DNA of 64,000 nt from Tenderia sp965602225 (lineage in GTDB: Bacteria; Pseudomonadota; Gammaproteobacteria; Tenderiales; Tenderiaceae): the NCBI GenBank assembly GCA_965602225.1, contig CBFCYE010000003.1, positions 69,727 through 133,726 of the forward strand, given 5' to 3'. The position numbers and the translations under genes are program-made. A model generated the notes under the pieces. That model did not search any database, was not told the origin of the DNA, and saw nothing but the letters and a program-made list of their open reading frames with translations. Positions 1 through 7,969 of the stretch are shown one piece after another (the stretch's first letter is position 1; each line of letters opens with the position of its first letter).

Positions 1-812
1 TTGTTAAAATCCTTGTCACCATATTTTTCATCACCCGCCACCGGGTGGCCACTGTGATCAGCATGGACTCGTATTTGGTGGGTTCGACCTGTGAACAACT
101 CCACCTCCATCAAGGTTGCCAGCTTAAAGCGCTGTTTCGGAGTAAAACGACTCGTCGCCTCCTTACCATCGGCACTCACCCTGACGATGCGCTCACCGGA
201 GCTAACAACATTTTTACGCAAAGGCGCATCAACCAGCTGACTGCCACCACGCCATTTGCCCTTGCACAGAGCCTGATAAAACTTTTTCACTTCACCTGAG
301 CGCATCGCACTATGCAGATGCCTCAAGGCAGAGCGCTTTTTGGCAATAAGCAGACAGCCCGAAGTATCCTTGTCCAGTCGATGAACCAACTCCAGGTTTT
401 TACACTCAGATTTGAGTTTGCGCATCGCTTCAATCACACCAAAACTGATGCCACTGCCGCCATGCACAGCAAGCCCTGAGGGCTTGTTCAGAACAATAAG
501 ACCTGAATCCTCAAAAATAATATTTTTCTCGATCCGCTCTAAAATAGCCTGACCAGGGTCGACAACATCACCTTTTTCAGCCGTCCGAACAGGAGGAATC
601 CTGATGATATCGCCAGCTTGAACCCTGTAAACCGGCTTGATTCTGCCCTTATTCACCCTGACCTGGCCGGTGCGTAAAAGCCGATAAATCATGCTTTTTG
701 GCACACCTTTTAAAATAGACAGCAGAAAATTATCTATTCGTTGCCCTGCCCGGTCGGCGTCGACCTCGATCATTTTCACTTTTGGGTGGGCATTTTCCGC
801 AAAATCAGTCAT
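1..812 (-). CDS. rluC: 23S rRNA pseudouridine synthase RluC (3' end cut by window edge)
   Basis: This protein isomerises uridines in 23S rRNA to pseudouridine (positions 955, 2504 and 2580 in E. coli). About 270 codons are visible and the C-terminus lies outside the window. An N-terminal S4 RNA-binding domain (about residues 15-80, with RIDNFLLSILKG) is followed by the RluA-type catalytic domain with VHRLDKDTSGCLL, whose Asp is the catalytic residue, and RTHQIRVH near the cut end. The start at 812 gives the usual N-terminus (MTDFAENAHPK). It is divergent from rne, the arrangement also found in E. coli, which supports RluC over RluD or RluA. Confidence 0.93.
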   Translation of the reverse strand, partial: MTDFAENAHPKVKMIEVDADRAGQRIDNFLLSILKGVPKSMIYRLLRTGQVRVNKGRIKPVYRVQAGDIIRIPPVRTAEKGDVVDPGQAILERIEKNIIFEDSGLIVLNKPSGLAVHGGSGISFGVIEAMRKLKSECKNLELVHRLDKDTSGCLLIAKKRSALRHLHSAMRSGEVKKFYQALCKGKWRGGSQLVDAPLRKNVVSSGERIVRVSADGKEATSRFTPKQRFKLATLMEVELFTGRTHQIRVHADHSGHPVAGDEKYGDKDFN

Positions 813-1416
813 TTACCACCATTTTTAAAGCCTTCCATATATTTCCAGACAGAGGGGGAACATGTTATATTCAGAGTGTGGTATTGGCTGGCCAGGGTGC
901 TTTTCAACCCTTTACGTAAACCGCCTCTACCTCTTAGCAATACATAATGACCTATTTTGATCCGCACTGTCAGATATGTGCGATGAACCAAACTAGCCAA
1001 GGTATTGTCAATATTTTCGACAACGTGCCAATGACTTGCTTTGGCACATGAGACAAATTTTATCACTTCGTGGCGAAGATATGAATGTCGATGAAGTGGC
1101 GCAGAGATGCGCACTGCCCTAACAAGGCACGGAAAAATTAACTAACAAACATTGGTGCACCCGTGAAAATTGCGGGGGACTGAACGAACTCTGCAATAAA
1201 ACAGGCAGAGATGTATGGGTTGAAATATTAAAAAATCACCCTCGTGAACAACACAAAAAATATGATTTTTCACGAACAGGTGACACAAAATGACCTGCAA
1301 GCACTCTCAATCAGCACTGCTGAACAGATGTGCTTGGCATTGTTGACTTGCTGTACAACATAAACGTTCAGTCTCACGCGGCGAAAACACGGTTGACGCC
1401 CTAGGAGACAGTACAA
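813..1416. promoter_or_regulatory. Divergent rluC/rne intergenic region with probable long rne leader
   Basis: About 600 bases separate the rluC start from the rne start, and I see no credible gene here. In E. coli the long rne 5' untranslated region is a structured element through which RNase E limits its own mRNA. Two simple hairpins are visible: GTGCCAA (1025-1031) with TTGGCAC (1041-1047), and CTTCG (1066-1070) with CGAAG (1074-1078). A CTAGGAGA ribosome-binding sequence lies just before the rne ATG. An autoregulatory role is inferred from synteny and length, not from recognised E. coli stem-loops, and I could not place the promoters. Confidence 0.45.
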
Positions 1417-4041
1417 ATGAAAAGAATGCTTATCAATGCAACTCAAAAAGAAGAGTTGCGTGTTGCCCTTGTTGATGGTCAACGCCTTTATGACCTCGAT
1501 ATAGAACTACCTGGTCGCGAACAAAAAAAATCCAATATCTACAAGGGTAAAATCACCCGAATCGAACCCAGCCTAGAGGCAGCCTTCGTCGAGTACGGTG
1601 CAGATAGACATGGTTTCCTACCACTCAAAGAAATTGCCCCCAGCTGCTACGCGAATAAACCAGAAGATGACAAACGCCGTCCCAACATCAAAGAAATTTT
1701 GAGAGAAGGACAGGAAGTTGTCGTACAAATAGACAAAGAAGAACGCGGCAACAAGGGCGCAGCCCTGACTACCTTTATCAGCCTCGCTGGCCGCTATTTG
1801 GTGCTAATGCCTAACAACCCACGTGCGGGTGGTGTATCACGCCGCATTGAAGGTGAAGACCGCAGCGAACTACGTGAAGCCATGGCCGCAATGGAAATTC
1901 CTGAAGGCATGGGTGTGATTGTCCGCACCGCTGGTGTCGGCAAGTGCACAGAAGAACTGCAATGGGATCTGGACTACCTGGTACGACTCTGGACAGCTAT
2001 CGATAAAGCTGGCAAGGAACGCTCAGCGCCATTCCTGGTCTACCAGGAAAGCAACCTGATCATCCGTGCCATTCGTGACTATTTCCGCCAGGATATCGGT
2101 GAAATCCTGATAGATTGTAAGGAGGTCTACGACTACGCTCAGGACTTCATGACCCAGGTCATGCCGCATAATAAGAGTAAACTAAAATTCTACGACGATA
2201 GCGTCCCCCTCTTCTCACGCTACCAAGTCGAAAGCCAGATTGAGACAGCCTTTCAGCATGAAGTTCGCCTGCCTTCCGGTGGCGCCATCGTTATTGACCG
2301 TACCGAGGCATTGGTCTCAATAGACATAAACTCATCGCGCGCCACACAAGGTGGAGACATAGAGGAAACGGCTCTAAATACCAACCTTGAAGCCTCTGAT
2401 GAAATCGCCCGCCAACTGCGCCTACGCGACCTTGGCGGCCTGATCGTGATTGATTACATCGACATGAGTCCGGCGCGCAATCAACGTGAAGTGGAAAACC
2501 GACTTCGTGAAGCCCTGAAAATGGACCGTGCCCGAGTACAGATTGGCCGCATATCCCGCTTTGGCCTATTGGAGATGTCACGCCAACGCCTCCGCCCATC
2601 ACTGGAAGAATCCATCCAGGCCACCTGCCCACGCTGTAAGGGTGAAGGCTCAATCCGCAACGTAGAGTCACTATCGCTATCGATTCTGCGTCTGATTGAA
2701 GAAGAGGCTATGAAGGAAAAATCAGCTCGCATCGAAGCTCAACTGCCACTACAGGTTGCCACCTTCCTGCTTAATGAAAAACGTAAAGCAGTTACCGAAA
2801 TAGAAGCTCGCCACGACATTCACGTCGTTCTAGTCCCCAATCCAGCATTGGAAACACCTGCCTACGAAGTCCGACGAATCAAGAGCGAAGAACTTCGCGA
2901 ACAGGATAAAACCACCAGCTATCAAATCGTCAAAGATATTGAGCCTGAAAAAGAAGTCGCCACCAAACGCAAGGCAGCGTCAGAACAACCGGCAGTGAAA
3001 AGCATCAAACCCTCTACGCCAGCGCCTAGACCGTCAGCACCAACCAAGGCCGCCAGCGAGCAACGTGAGGCCGAGGCCGGTTTTATCACTCGCATGTGGA
3101 ACAGTCTGTTTGGCGGCAATAAAACAGAAGAAGCAACACCTGAAGCTGAGCAAATACAGACGCAGAAACCCGCCGAGACTTCAGCCCAACAGCGCCCAAG
3201 CCAGTCTCGTGGCCGTGGCCGTAGCCGCTCACAATCGCAGCGCGGTAGCAACCAATCACGTAATCGTCGCGGTGGTAGCAGCGACAATGTTGAGCAAAAC
3301 AAACAGCAAAAATCCACAGCAAGCAGGAATGAAGCTAGCAATCAGCCTGTAGCCAAGCCTGCAACAACCACTCAGCCAGAGGCTAAAGCAGCAAATACAA
3401 AACCGGCCGAAGCAATTACAGATGCCAGCCAAACTTCACCTGCACAAGATGGTGAAAAAACTGCCAGCAATGAGAATCGCCGCGGCCGTCGCGGTGGTCG
3501 CCGTCGTCGTCGTCCATCAGGTGGTCAATCACAGCAACGTGATGGAAACATTGCGGATGCTGCCAGCGCAGCAGCTCCTGCCACTGAAACAAATGGCAAT
3601 TCGCAAGCCGCAGGCAACAGTGATACGACTACTAACAAGCCAACTACAGCTGAAGCCACACAAAACATCCCAAAACCAAGACCAAGACGTGCACCTCGCC
3701 CAAAAGCAGCAGATAAACCTGACGCAGAGGTAAGCAATAAACCAGCCGAGGCAAATAAAGCCGAAACCAAACCAGTCAGCGAGCCAAGCCAGGCATCGGC
3801 GCCTGCTAGTTCGCCTGCTAGTTCGCCTGCTAGTTCGCCTGCTAGTTCGCCTGCTAGTACAGCCGCACCAGCTAGTGCTGAGGGAAAACAGAAACCTGCA
3901 GTTGTAAAACCCACGGTTGAACCGGCTGTTAATGTAGCACCGGTACAAAAATCCATGGATCTCACTCAACCTGCTGCAACTGCAGCTAAACCTGTTCCTG
4001 TTGAGGCAAGCAGCAAGCCAAGCAGCAGCCCTCAGGAATAA
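1417..4041 (+). CDS. rne: Ribonuclease E
   Basis: This is the endoribonuclease that starts most mRNA decay and processes rRNA and tRNA precursors; it also scaffolds the degradosome at the inner membrane. The N-terminal half is canonical: S1 domain (about residues 35-125), the 5'-sensor/RNase H-like region, the DNase I-like site with SIDINSSRATQGGDIEE and VIDYIDMSP (the two Mg-binding Asp), and the Zn-link CPRCKG near residue 404. The C-terminal 350 or so residues are low complexity, with Arg-rich RNA-binding patches (RRGRRGGRRRRRP) and Pro/Ala/Lys-rich stretches, as in degradosome scaffold tails. At 874 residues it is somewhat shorter than E. coli RNase E. A 12-bp repeat lies in the tail, and a terminator follows directly. 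Confidence 0.97.
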   Translation: MKRMLINATQKEELRVALVDGQRLYDLDIELPGREQKKSNIYKGKITRIEPSLEAAFVEYGADRHGFLPLKEIAPSCYANKPEDDKRRPNIKEILREGQEVVVQIDKEERGNKGAALTTFISLAGRYLVLMPNNPRAGGVSRRIEGEDRSELREAMAAMEIPEGMGVIVRTAGVGKCTEELQWDLDYLVRLWTAIDKAGKERSAPFLVYQESNLIIRAIRDYFRQDIGEILIDCKEVYDYAQDFMTQVMPHNKSKLKFYDDSVPLFSRYQVESQIETAFQHEVRLPSGGAIVIDRTEALVSIDINSSRATQGGDIEETALNTNLEASDEIARQLRLRDLGGLIVIDYIDMSPARNQREVENRLREALKMDRARVQIGRISRFGLLEMSRQRLRPSLEESIQATCPRCKGEGSIRNVESLSLSILRLIEEEAMKEKSARIEAQLPLQVATFLLNEKRKAVTEIEARHDIHVVLVPNPALETPAYEVRRIKSEELREQDKTTSYQIVKDIEPEKEVATKRKAASEQPAVKSIKPSTPAPRPSAPTKAASEQREAEAGFITRMWNSLFGGNKTEEATPEAEQIQTQKPAETSAQQRPSQSRGRGRSRSQSQRGSNQSRNRRGGSSDNVEQNKQQKSTASRNEASNQPVAKPATTTQPEAKAANTKPAEAITDASQTSPAQDGEKTASNENRRGRRGGRRRRRPSGGQSQQRDGNIADAASAAAPATETNGNSQAAGNSDTTTNKPTTAEATQNIPKPRPRRAPRPKAADKPDAEVSNKPAEANKAETKPVSEPSQASAPASSPASSPASSPASSPASTAAPASAEGKQKPAVVKPTVEPAVNVAPVQKSMDLTQPAATAAKPVPVEASSKPSSSPQE
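3805..3858 (+). repeat. 12-bp tandem repeat in the rne tail
   Basis: Four exact copies of GCTAGTTCGCCT run from 3805 to 3852, followed by a partial copy. In frame they encode repeated Ala-Ser-Ser-Pro in the disordered tail of RNase E. The unit is a multiple of three, so copy-number change would lengthen or shorten the linker without breaking the frame. The copies are identical even at third positions, which points to recent slippage expansion. Confidence 0.9.
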
Positions 4042-4052
4042 GCTCTACTATT

Positions 4053-4082
4053 GGGCTGGCAGTGTGACTGCCAGCCCTTTCT
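4053..4082 (+). terminator. Intrinsic terminator of rne
   Basis: A perfect 10-bp stem, GGGCTGGCAG (4053-4062) with CTGCCAGCCC (4068-4077), has a TGTGA loop and is followed by TTTCTATTT. It sits 12 bases after the rne stop and ends against the 3' end of the convergent phosphatase gene. Confidence 0.85.
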
Positions 4083-4084
4083 AT

Positions 4085-4555
4085 TTAAGACGCTGCACAG
4101 ATCTCATCTAGTAAGCCGCGCGAAGCATCTTCAACCAAATCCAAAACATGCTCAAAACCACTGTCCCCGCCATAGTAGGGATCAGGAACCTCCTTTTCTT
4201 CAAACAAGGCCGAGTAATCAAGAAACAGGTGTAGCCTGTGTTCAAAACCAGCAGGACAGATACGCTCTAAATTAGAGTAGTTGTCTCGATCCATCGCTAA
4301 AACGTAATCAAAACACTCAAAATCGCTGCTTTTAACCTGTCGCGCTCGAAGCGAACTGAGATCAATACCGCGCCGCAATGACGCAGCCTGCGCCCGTGGA
4401 TCAGGTTGTTCACCAACGTGATGGGCATGTGTTCCTGCTGAATCAACCTCAATCACCTTATTCAGAGATTTATCATCAATAATCCTCACGAATACCCCGT
4501 GTGCAGTCGGAGACCTGCAGATATTCCCCATGCAAACAAACAAAACTTTGGTCAT
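4085..4555 (-). CDS. Low-molecular-weight protein tyrosine phosphatase
   Basis: This is a cytoplasmic Cys-based phosphatase of about 156 residues. The signature P-loop is at the extreme N-terminus (VCMGNICRSP, C-x5-R), and the general-acid loop DPYYGG is near the C-terminus, both as in the LMW-PTP family. In proteobacteria these enzymes often act on tyrosine kinases that control polysaccharide export; no such kinase is in this window, so the substrate is unknown. I chose the ATG at 4555 (MTKVLFVCMGN) because it puts the P-loop at the family's usual position; an upstream in-frame ATG at 4570 would add five residues. It is convergent with rne. Confidence 0.93.
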   Translation of the reverse strand: MTKVLFVCMGNICRSPTAHGVFVRIIDDKSLNKVIEVDSAGTHAHHVGEQPDPRAQAASLRRGIDLSSLRARQVKSSDFECFDYVLAMDRDNYSNLERICPAGFEHRLHLFLDYSALFEEKEVPDPYYGGDSGFEHVLDLVEDASRGLLDEICAAS

Positions 4556-4645
4556 AATTGAGACATCCATCGATTATTTTTAGATCAAACTAAGCAATTT
4601 TGGTCTAGAATGAAAGACAACACCAGACAATAAAGGTTGGGTACT

Positions 4646-4921
4646 ATGCTGGGTCAAATGATAAAAATGAACAATCTACGCAACCTGATTGGCCAAGAGG
4701 TCAACCATGAGGGTAGAGCCTGCAAGATCATCGAAATTTTGGAAGATGACTTTCCCGCAGTAATCCTGCAGCATCATGAACGCCAGACAAGCATTCAAGC
4801 AGATCAACACGGTGAGGCCCACCGCAAAGTTCCCAGCACAATCACTTTACCTGTCATCGACCGCGAAAGTGGTAGCTTCCATCCTGCCTTCAGCAATCTA
4901 AATTTAAGTCACTTACTCTAA
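4646..4921 (+). CDS. Conserved-looking small protein of unknown function
   Basis: This protein of 91 residues is not recognised. It starts MLGQMIKMNNLRNLIGQEV and has a compact, mixed alpha/beta look with no signal peptide or membrane segment. The phrase GQEVNHEGRACKIIEIL reads like a small beta-barrel or SH3-like fold, but this is only an impression. I prefer the ATG at 4646 over the TTG at 4637 because TAAAGG lies about nine bases upstream of the ATG. It is divergent from the phosphatase, and its last nine bases overlap the 3' end of kdsB on the opposite strand. Confidence 0.6.
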   Translation: MLGQMIKMNNLRNLIGQEVNHEGRACKIIEILEDDFPAVILQHHERQTSIQADQHGEAHRKVPSTITLPVIDRESGSFHPAFSNLNLSHLL

Positions 4922-5668
4922 AGCCTGCCTGGCCCGGGCAAGATCAGCCTCAGTATCCACTCCTGCTACAGCTGATTCATCAGCCTCAGCAACGTGGATT
5001 TTATGGCCATGCCAAAGCACACGCAGCTGCTCCAGTGATTCCATCTGTTCTAGCTCACAGGCAGGCCAGCTGACGTACTCTTTAATAAACTCGGCACGAT
5101 AGGCATACAGCCCTATATGGCGAAAATGCAGTGACTGTTCAGGCAGTTCCTCCGTTGTAATAGAGAAGGCATCTCTGTCCCAAGGAATAGGGGCGCGGCT
5201 AAAATAAATAGCGTAACCATTTTGATCACTAATCACCTTGACTGCATGTGGGTCAAACAGCTCGGCGGCCGTATGAATTTTTTCTGCCAAGGTTGCAATA
5301 CTGGCCTGCGAGTAATCAGCTAAATTCTGTGCCACTTGATGAATCAAGCTTGGTGGCATGAGAGGCTCATCTCCCTGCAGATTAACGACTATTTCGTCAT
5401 TGTTCAGCCCCAGCTTCGTAACCACTTCAGAGAGCCTTTCAGTGCCTGAGCTATGCTGACTTGATGTCATACACACCTCCGCCGCAAACTCGCTTGCAGC
5501 ATCAGCGACACGCTGATCATCAGTGGCAATGATGATATTTTCAGCACCGCTCTCTTGGGCACGTTCGTAAACATGCTGAATCATCGGTTTACCGGCAATA
5601 TCGACCAGAGGCTTGCCCGGTAGACGAGTAGAGTCATAACGGGCAGGAATAACAACCGTAAACTTCAC
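4913..5668 (-). CDS. kdsB: 3-deoxy-manno-octulosonate cytidylyltransferase (CMP-KDO synthetase)
   Basis: The enzyme activates KDO with CTP to give CMP-KDO for the inner core of lipopolysaccharide; it is cytoplasmic. Its 251 residues match the family length. The N-terminal nucleotide-binding segment IPARYDSTRLPGKPL, the VNLQGDEPL Mg/CTP motif near residue 98, and YFSRAPIPWDRD are all present. It starts at a GTG (5668) immediately after the Trm112-like gene, whose stop codon abuts it, so the two are probably translated together. With lpxK upstream in the same direction this forms a lipid A/core synthesis run. Confidence 0.97.
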   Translation of the reverse strand: MKFTVVIPARYDSTRLPGKPLVDIAGKPMIQHVYERAQESGAENIIIATDDQRVADAASEFAAEVCMTSSQHSSGTERLSEVVTKLGLNNDEIVVNLQGDEPLMPPSLIHQVAQNLADYSQASIATLAEKIHTAAELFDPHAVKVISDQNGYAIYFSRAPIPWDRDAFSITTEELPEQSLHFRHIGLYAYRAEFIKEYVSWPACELEQMESLEQLRVLWHGHKIHVAEADESAVAGVDTEADLARARQALE

Positions 5669-5848
5669 TTATCCAATCTCTTCGAGAGTGAGCCTGCGCG
5701 CCTCATCCTCGAGCATCACGGGAATATCATCACGGATAGGATAAGCCAGCTTATCTGCTTTGCAAACCAACTCATTTTGCTCTTTACGAAACTGCAACGG
5801 TCCTTTGCAAATCGGGCACACCAGAATATCTAATAGTTTTCTGTCCAT
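5669..5848 (-). CDS. ycaR: Trm112/YcaR family small protein
   Basis: This 59-residue protein lies between kdsB and lpxK. It starts MDRKLLDILVCPICKGPL, the hallmark of the family, with a CPIC pair near residue 11 and a later single Cys (LVCKADKLAYPI). Family members form a small zinc-ribbon-like fold; some partner methyltransferases, but bacterial YcaR has no assigned reaction. Its stop codon directly abuts the kdsB GTG start. The lpxK-ycaR-kdsB order is common in gammaproteobacteria. Confidence 0.92.
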   Translation of the reverse strand: MDRKLLDILVCPICKGPLQFRKEQNELVCKADKLAYPIRDDIPVMLEDEARRLTLEEIG

Positions 5849-5861
5849 ACTATTGCCTGTT

Positions 5862-6839
5862 TTAATTAGTCAATTTTTTAAGTATTTGTAAAAGCCTTAA
5901 TACCATAGGCTCGGGCAAATGCGCAGTAACCGGAACATACCACATGTTCTGGTTGGCAAATCGGCGACATTTTACCGCATCCTTTTCAGTCATAAGGATT
6001 GGCAGGTTATCTGCAAAATCCAAATCCTGAGACTGGTAATCATGGTGATCAGGAAATGAATGCTCTATAACCTCAAGCCCACGACTGCGCAGCAATTGAA
6101 AAAAACGTTGCGGATTGCCGATTCCGGCCAAGGCATGTACTCGCTGCCCAGCAAACTCTTCAAAAGTTGAAGCTAGCCCATCATTTTCAAGTGACCGTAA
6201 CCCCGTCGCCTCAAGGCTCATAGCAAATTCACCACGACCAGCCAAACCATTGGCAACAACAAAGTTCACTTCATCCAAGCGTGACTGAGGCTCACGCAAT
6301 GGTCCAGCAGGCAAACAGTGGCCATTACCAAAACGCCGTTCACCATCGATAACAACAATCTCAACATCACGTTTTAGACGATAATGTTGCAGTCCATCAT
6401 CAGTAATGATGAGGTCACAGTTGGTATGACTTAACAACGCCTTTGCTGCGGCAACCCGGTCTGGCGCGGCAATAATTGGACAAGCACAACGCTGAGCCAA
6501 CATCACGGGTTCATCACCGACCATCACCGGATCACTATCGGGGCGCACCTGCTGCGGCCAACGTTCAGCCTTACCGCCATAACCTCGCGAAACTATCCCT
6601 GGATGATAACCAGCCTTCTGCAGCAGGCTAACCAACCAAACCACCAGTGGTGTCTTACCTGTTCCACCGACGCTAATATTGCCCACCACAATAACTGGCA
6701 CAGGCACAGCATAGCTTGGCAACAAGCCCAATCGATAAGCAAAACGTCGCGACATTACCAGCAAGCGAAACAACCATTCCAGTGGCACTAGCAACATAGA
6801 AGTTGTTGAGGAATACCAGCGCTTTTCAAGCCAGTTCAT
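5862..6839 (-). CDS. lpxK: Tetraacyldisaccharide 4'-kinase
   Basis: This inner-membrane-associated kinase phosphorylates the 4' position of the lipid A disaccharide precursor to give lipid IVA. Its 325 residues are normal for the family. The P-loop GNISVGGTGKTP lies near residue 55, followed by the LpxK-specific SRGYGG and the catalytic DDGLQH segment near residue 150. An N-terminal amphipathic or membrane-anchoring stretch (YSSTTSMLLVPLEWLFRLL) fits peripheral membrane location. It is followed closely by ycaR and kdsB and preceded by exbD. Confidence 0.97.
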   Translation of the reverse strand: MNWLEKRWYSSTTSMLLVPLEWLFRLLVMSRRFAYRLGLLPSYAVPVPVIVVGNISVGGTGKTPLVVWLVSLLQKAGYHPGIVSRGYGGKAERWPQQVRPDSDPVMVGDEPVMLAQRCACPIIAAPDRVAAAKALLSHTNCDLIITDDGLQHYRLKRDVEIVVIDGERRFGNGHCLPAGPLREPQSRLDEVNFVVANGLAGRGEFAMSLEATGLRSLENDGLASTFEEFAGQRVHALAGIGNPQRFFQLLRSRGLEVIEHSFPDHHDYQSQDLDFADNLPILMTEKDAVKCRRFANQNMWYVPVTAHLPEPMVLRLLQILKKLTN

Positions 6840-6874
6840 GGTGTTATTGACTGTTCTAGCAAGAAGAAAAAGGC

Positions 6875-7294
6875 TTACTGTTCATTTTGATTTCGAGTGG
6901 CTATCGACATCCGTACTAGACCAACTTGTCGCGCGGCATCCATTGCAGTCACCAATGCTTGATGTGGTGAATTGGCATCGGCACTGATAATGAGCGGTGG
7001 ATTTTTTCTGTCCCCCTTGGTCTTACGCAAAGCCCGTTTCAAGGTATCCAGCTGGGTATTAATCACAAGTTTTTGATCAATGTAAAAACGCCCGTCTCTA
7101 TCGATAACTACTTCAAGTGGATTGCCAACCTGCTCGACCGGCTGATCCGATGCCTGCGGCAGGTCGATCTCAATCTCGGACTCCTCTCTAAAGGTAGTTG
7201 TCACCATGAAAAAGATCAGTAGCAAGAACACAACATCAATCAAGGGTGTAAGATTGACGGACATCTCCTCACGACGAAATTTCCGCAAATTCAT
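6875..7294 (-). CDS. exbD: ExbD/TolR family biopolymer transport protein
   Basis: This is a proton-channel subunit of an ExbB-ExbD energy-transducing motor in the inner membrane. The protein (139 residues) has a short cytoplasmic N-terminus, one membrane helix (LTPLIDVVFLLLIFFMVTT) containing the conserved Asp that conducts protons, and a periplasmic domain. It abuts exbB with no spacer. No tonB is nearby. ExbBD pairs next to lpxK and comEC occur in many gammaproteobacteria and may energise an envelope process other than iron uptake; the partner here is unknown. Confidence 0.93.
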   Translation of the reverse strand: MNLRKFRREEMSVNLTPLIDVVFLLLIFFMVTTTFREESEIEIDLPQASDQPVEQVGNPLEVVIDRDGRFYIDQKLVINTQLDTLKRALRKTKGDRKNPPLIISADANSPHQALVTAMDAARQVGLVRMSIATRNQNEQ

Positions 7295-7924
7295 TTATTC
7301 ACCATCCGCCAAGTCTTGCTCACGCATGCCCAGCAACACTTCAACCAGCTTCAATGACTCCTGCTCCATGGAAATCACCAGCTCATCGACCTTACGTTGG
7401 AAATAGCGGTAACACATCAATGCAGGGATCGCCACAGCCAGACCCGCAGCAGTGGTGATAAGGGCTTCTGAGATGCCCCCAGCCAGCTGAGACGCATTAC
7501 CAACCCCTTCTGCAGTAATGGCTGTAAAGACCTTGATCATGCCAACAACTGTTCCCAACAGGCCCAGCAATGGAGTCACTTGAGCAATGGTGCCCAAGGT
7601 ATTGAGAAAACGTTCCATCTCGACCACCACCTGGCGACCTGTTTCTTCAATCGCCTCTTTCATGATGGCGCGATCATGGTGTCGATTAAGCAGTCCGCCT
7701 GCAAGGATACGCCCCAGCGGTGAACCACTCTGGAGCATCTTTATTTTCGAGGTATCAAGCTCATCGTTCTTGATCCAGGTCCAAATTTGGGCCAGAAGAT
7801 GTTTTGGACATATCTTGTTCTTTTGTAAGGCCCATACTCGCTCGGCAATGATTGCCAGGGCCACCACAGAACAAATCAGGATCGGTAACATCAACCATCC
7901 ACCGGACTTAACAATTTCAAGCAC
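7295..7924 (-). CDS. exbB: ExbB/TolQ/MotA family proton channel protein
   Basis: This is the multi-spanning partner of ExbD. Its 209 residues show an N-terminal helix (GGWLMLPILICSVVALAII) and a C-terminal pair of helices, including the family motif TLGTIAQVTPLLGLLGTVVGM (residues about 108-128) and ALITTAAGLAVAIPALM. The start is a GTG at 7924, with GAGGAG about ten bases upstream. ExbB pentamers surround an ExbD dimer and use the proton gradient. It is the first gene of the exbB-exbD-lpxK-ycaR-kdsB direction. Confidence 0.93.
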   Translation of the reverse strand: MLEIVKSGGWLMLPILICSVVALAIIAERVWALQKNKICPKHLLAQIWTWIKNDELDTSKIKMLQSGSPLGRILAGGLLNRHHDRAIMKEAIEETGRQVVVEMERFLNTLGTIAQVTPLLGLLGTVVGMIKVFTAITAEGVGNASQLAGGISEALITTAAGLAVAIPALMCYRYFQRKVDELVISMEQESLKLVEVLLGMREQDLADGE

Positions 7925-7969
7925 TAGGGCTTACTCCTCGCAAACATTCTATATAACGGTTAATCATAC

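Noticed and set aside
809..1114. Minus-strand frame of 101 codons in the rluC/rne intergenic region.
   Set aside because: It overlaps the rluC start, lacks recognisable features, and the region is the expected promoter and leader space.
3525..3969. Two long minus-strand frames opposite the RNase E tail.
   Set aside because: They arise from the biased Ala/Pro/Arg codons and the 12-bp repeat of rne; no start signals or protein features.
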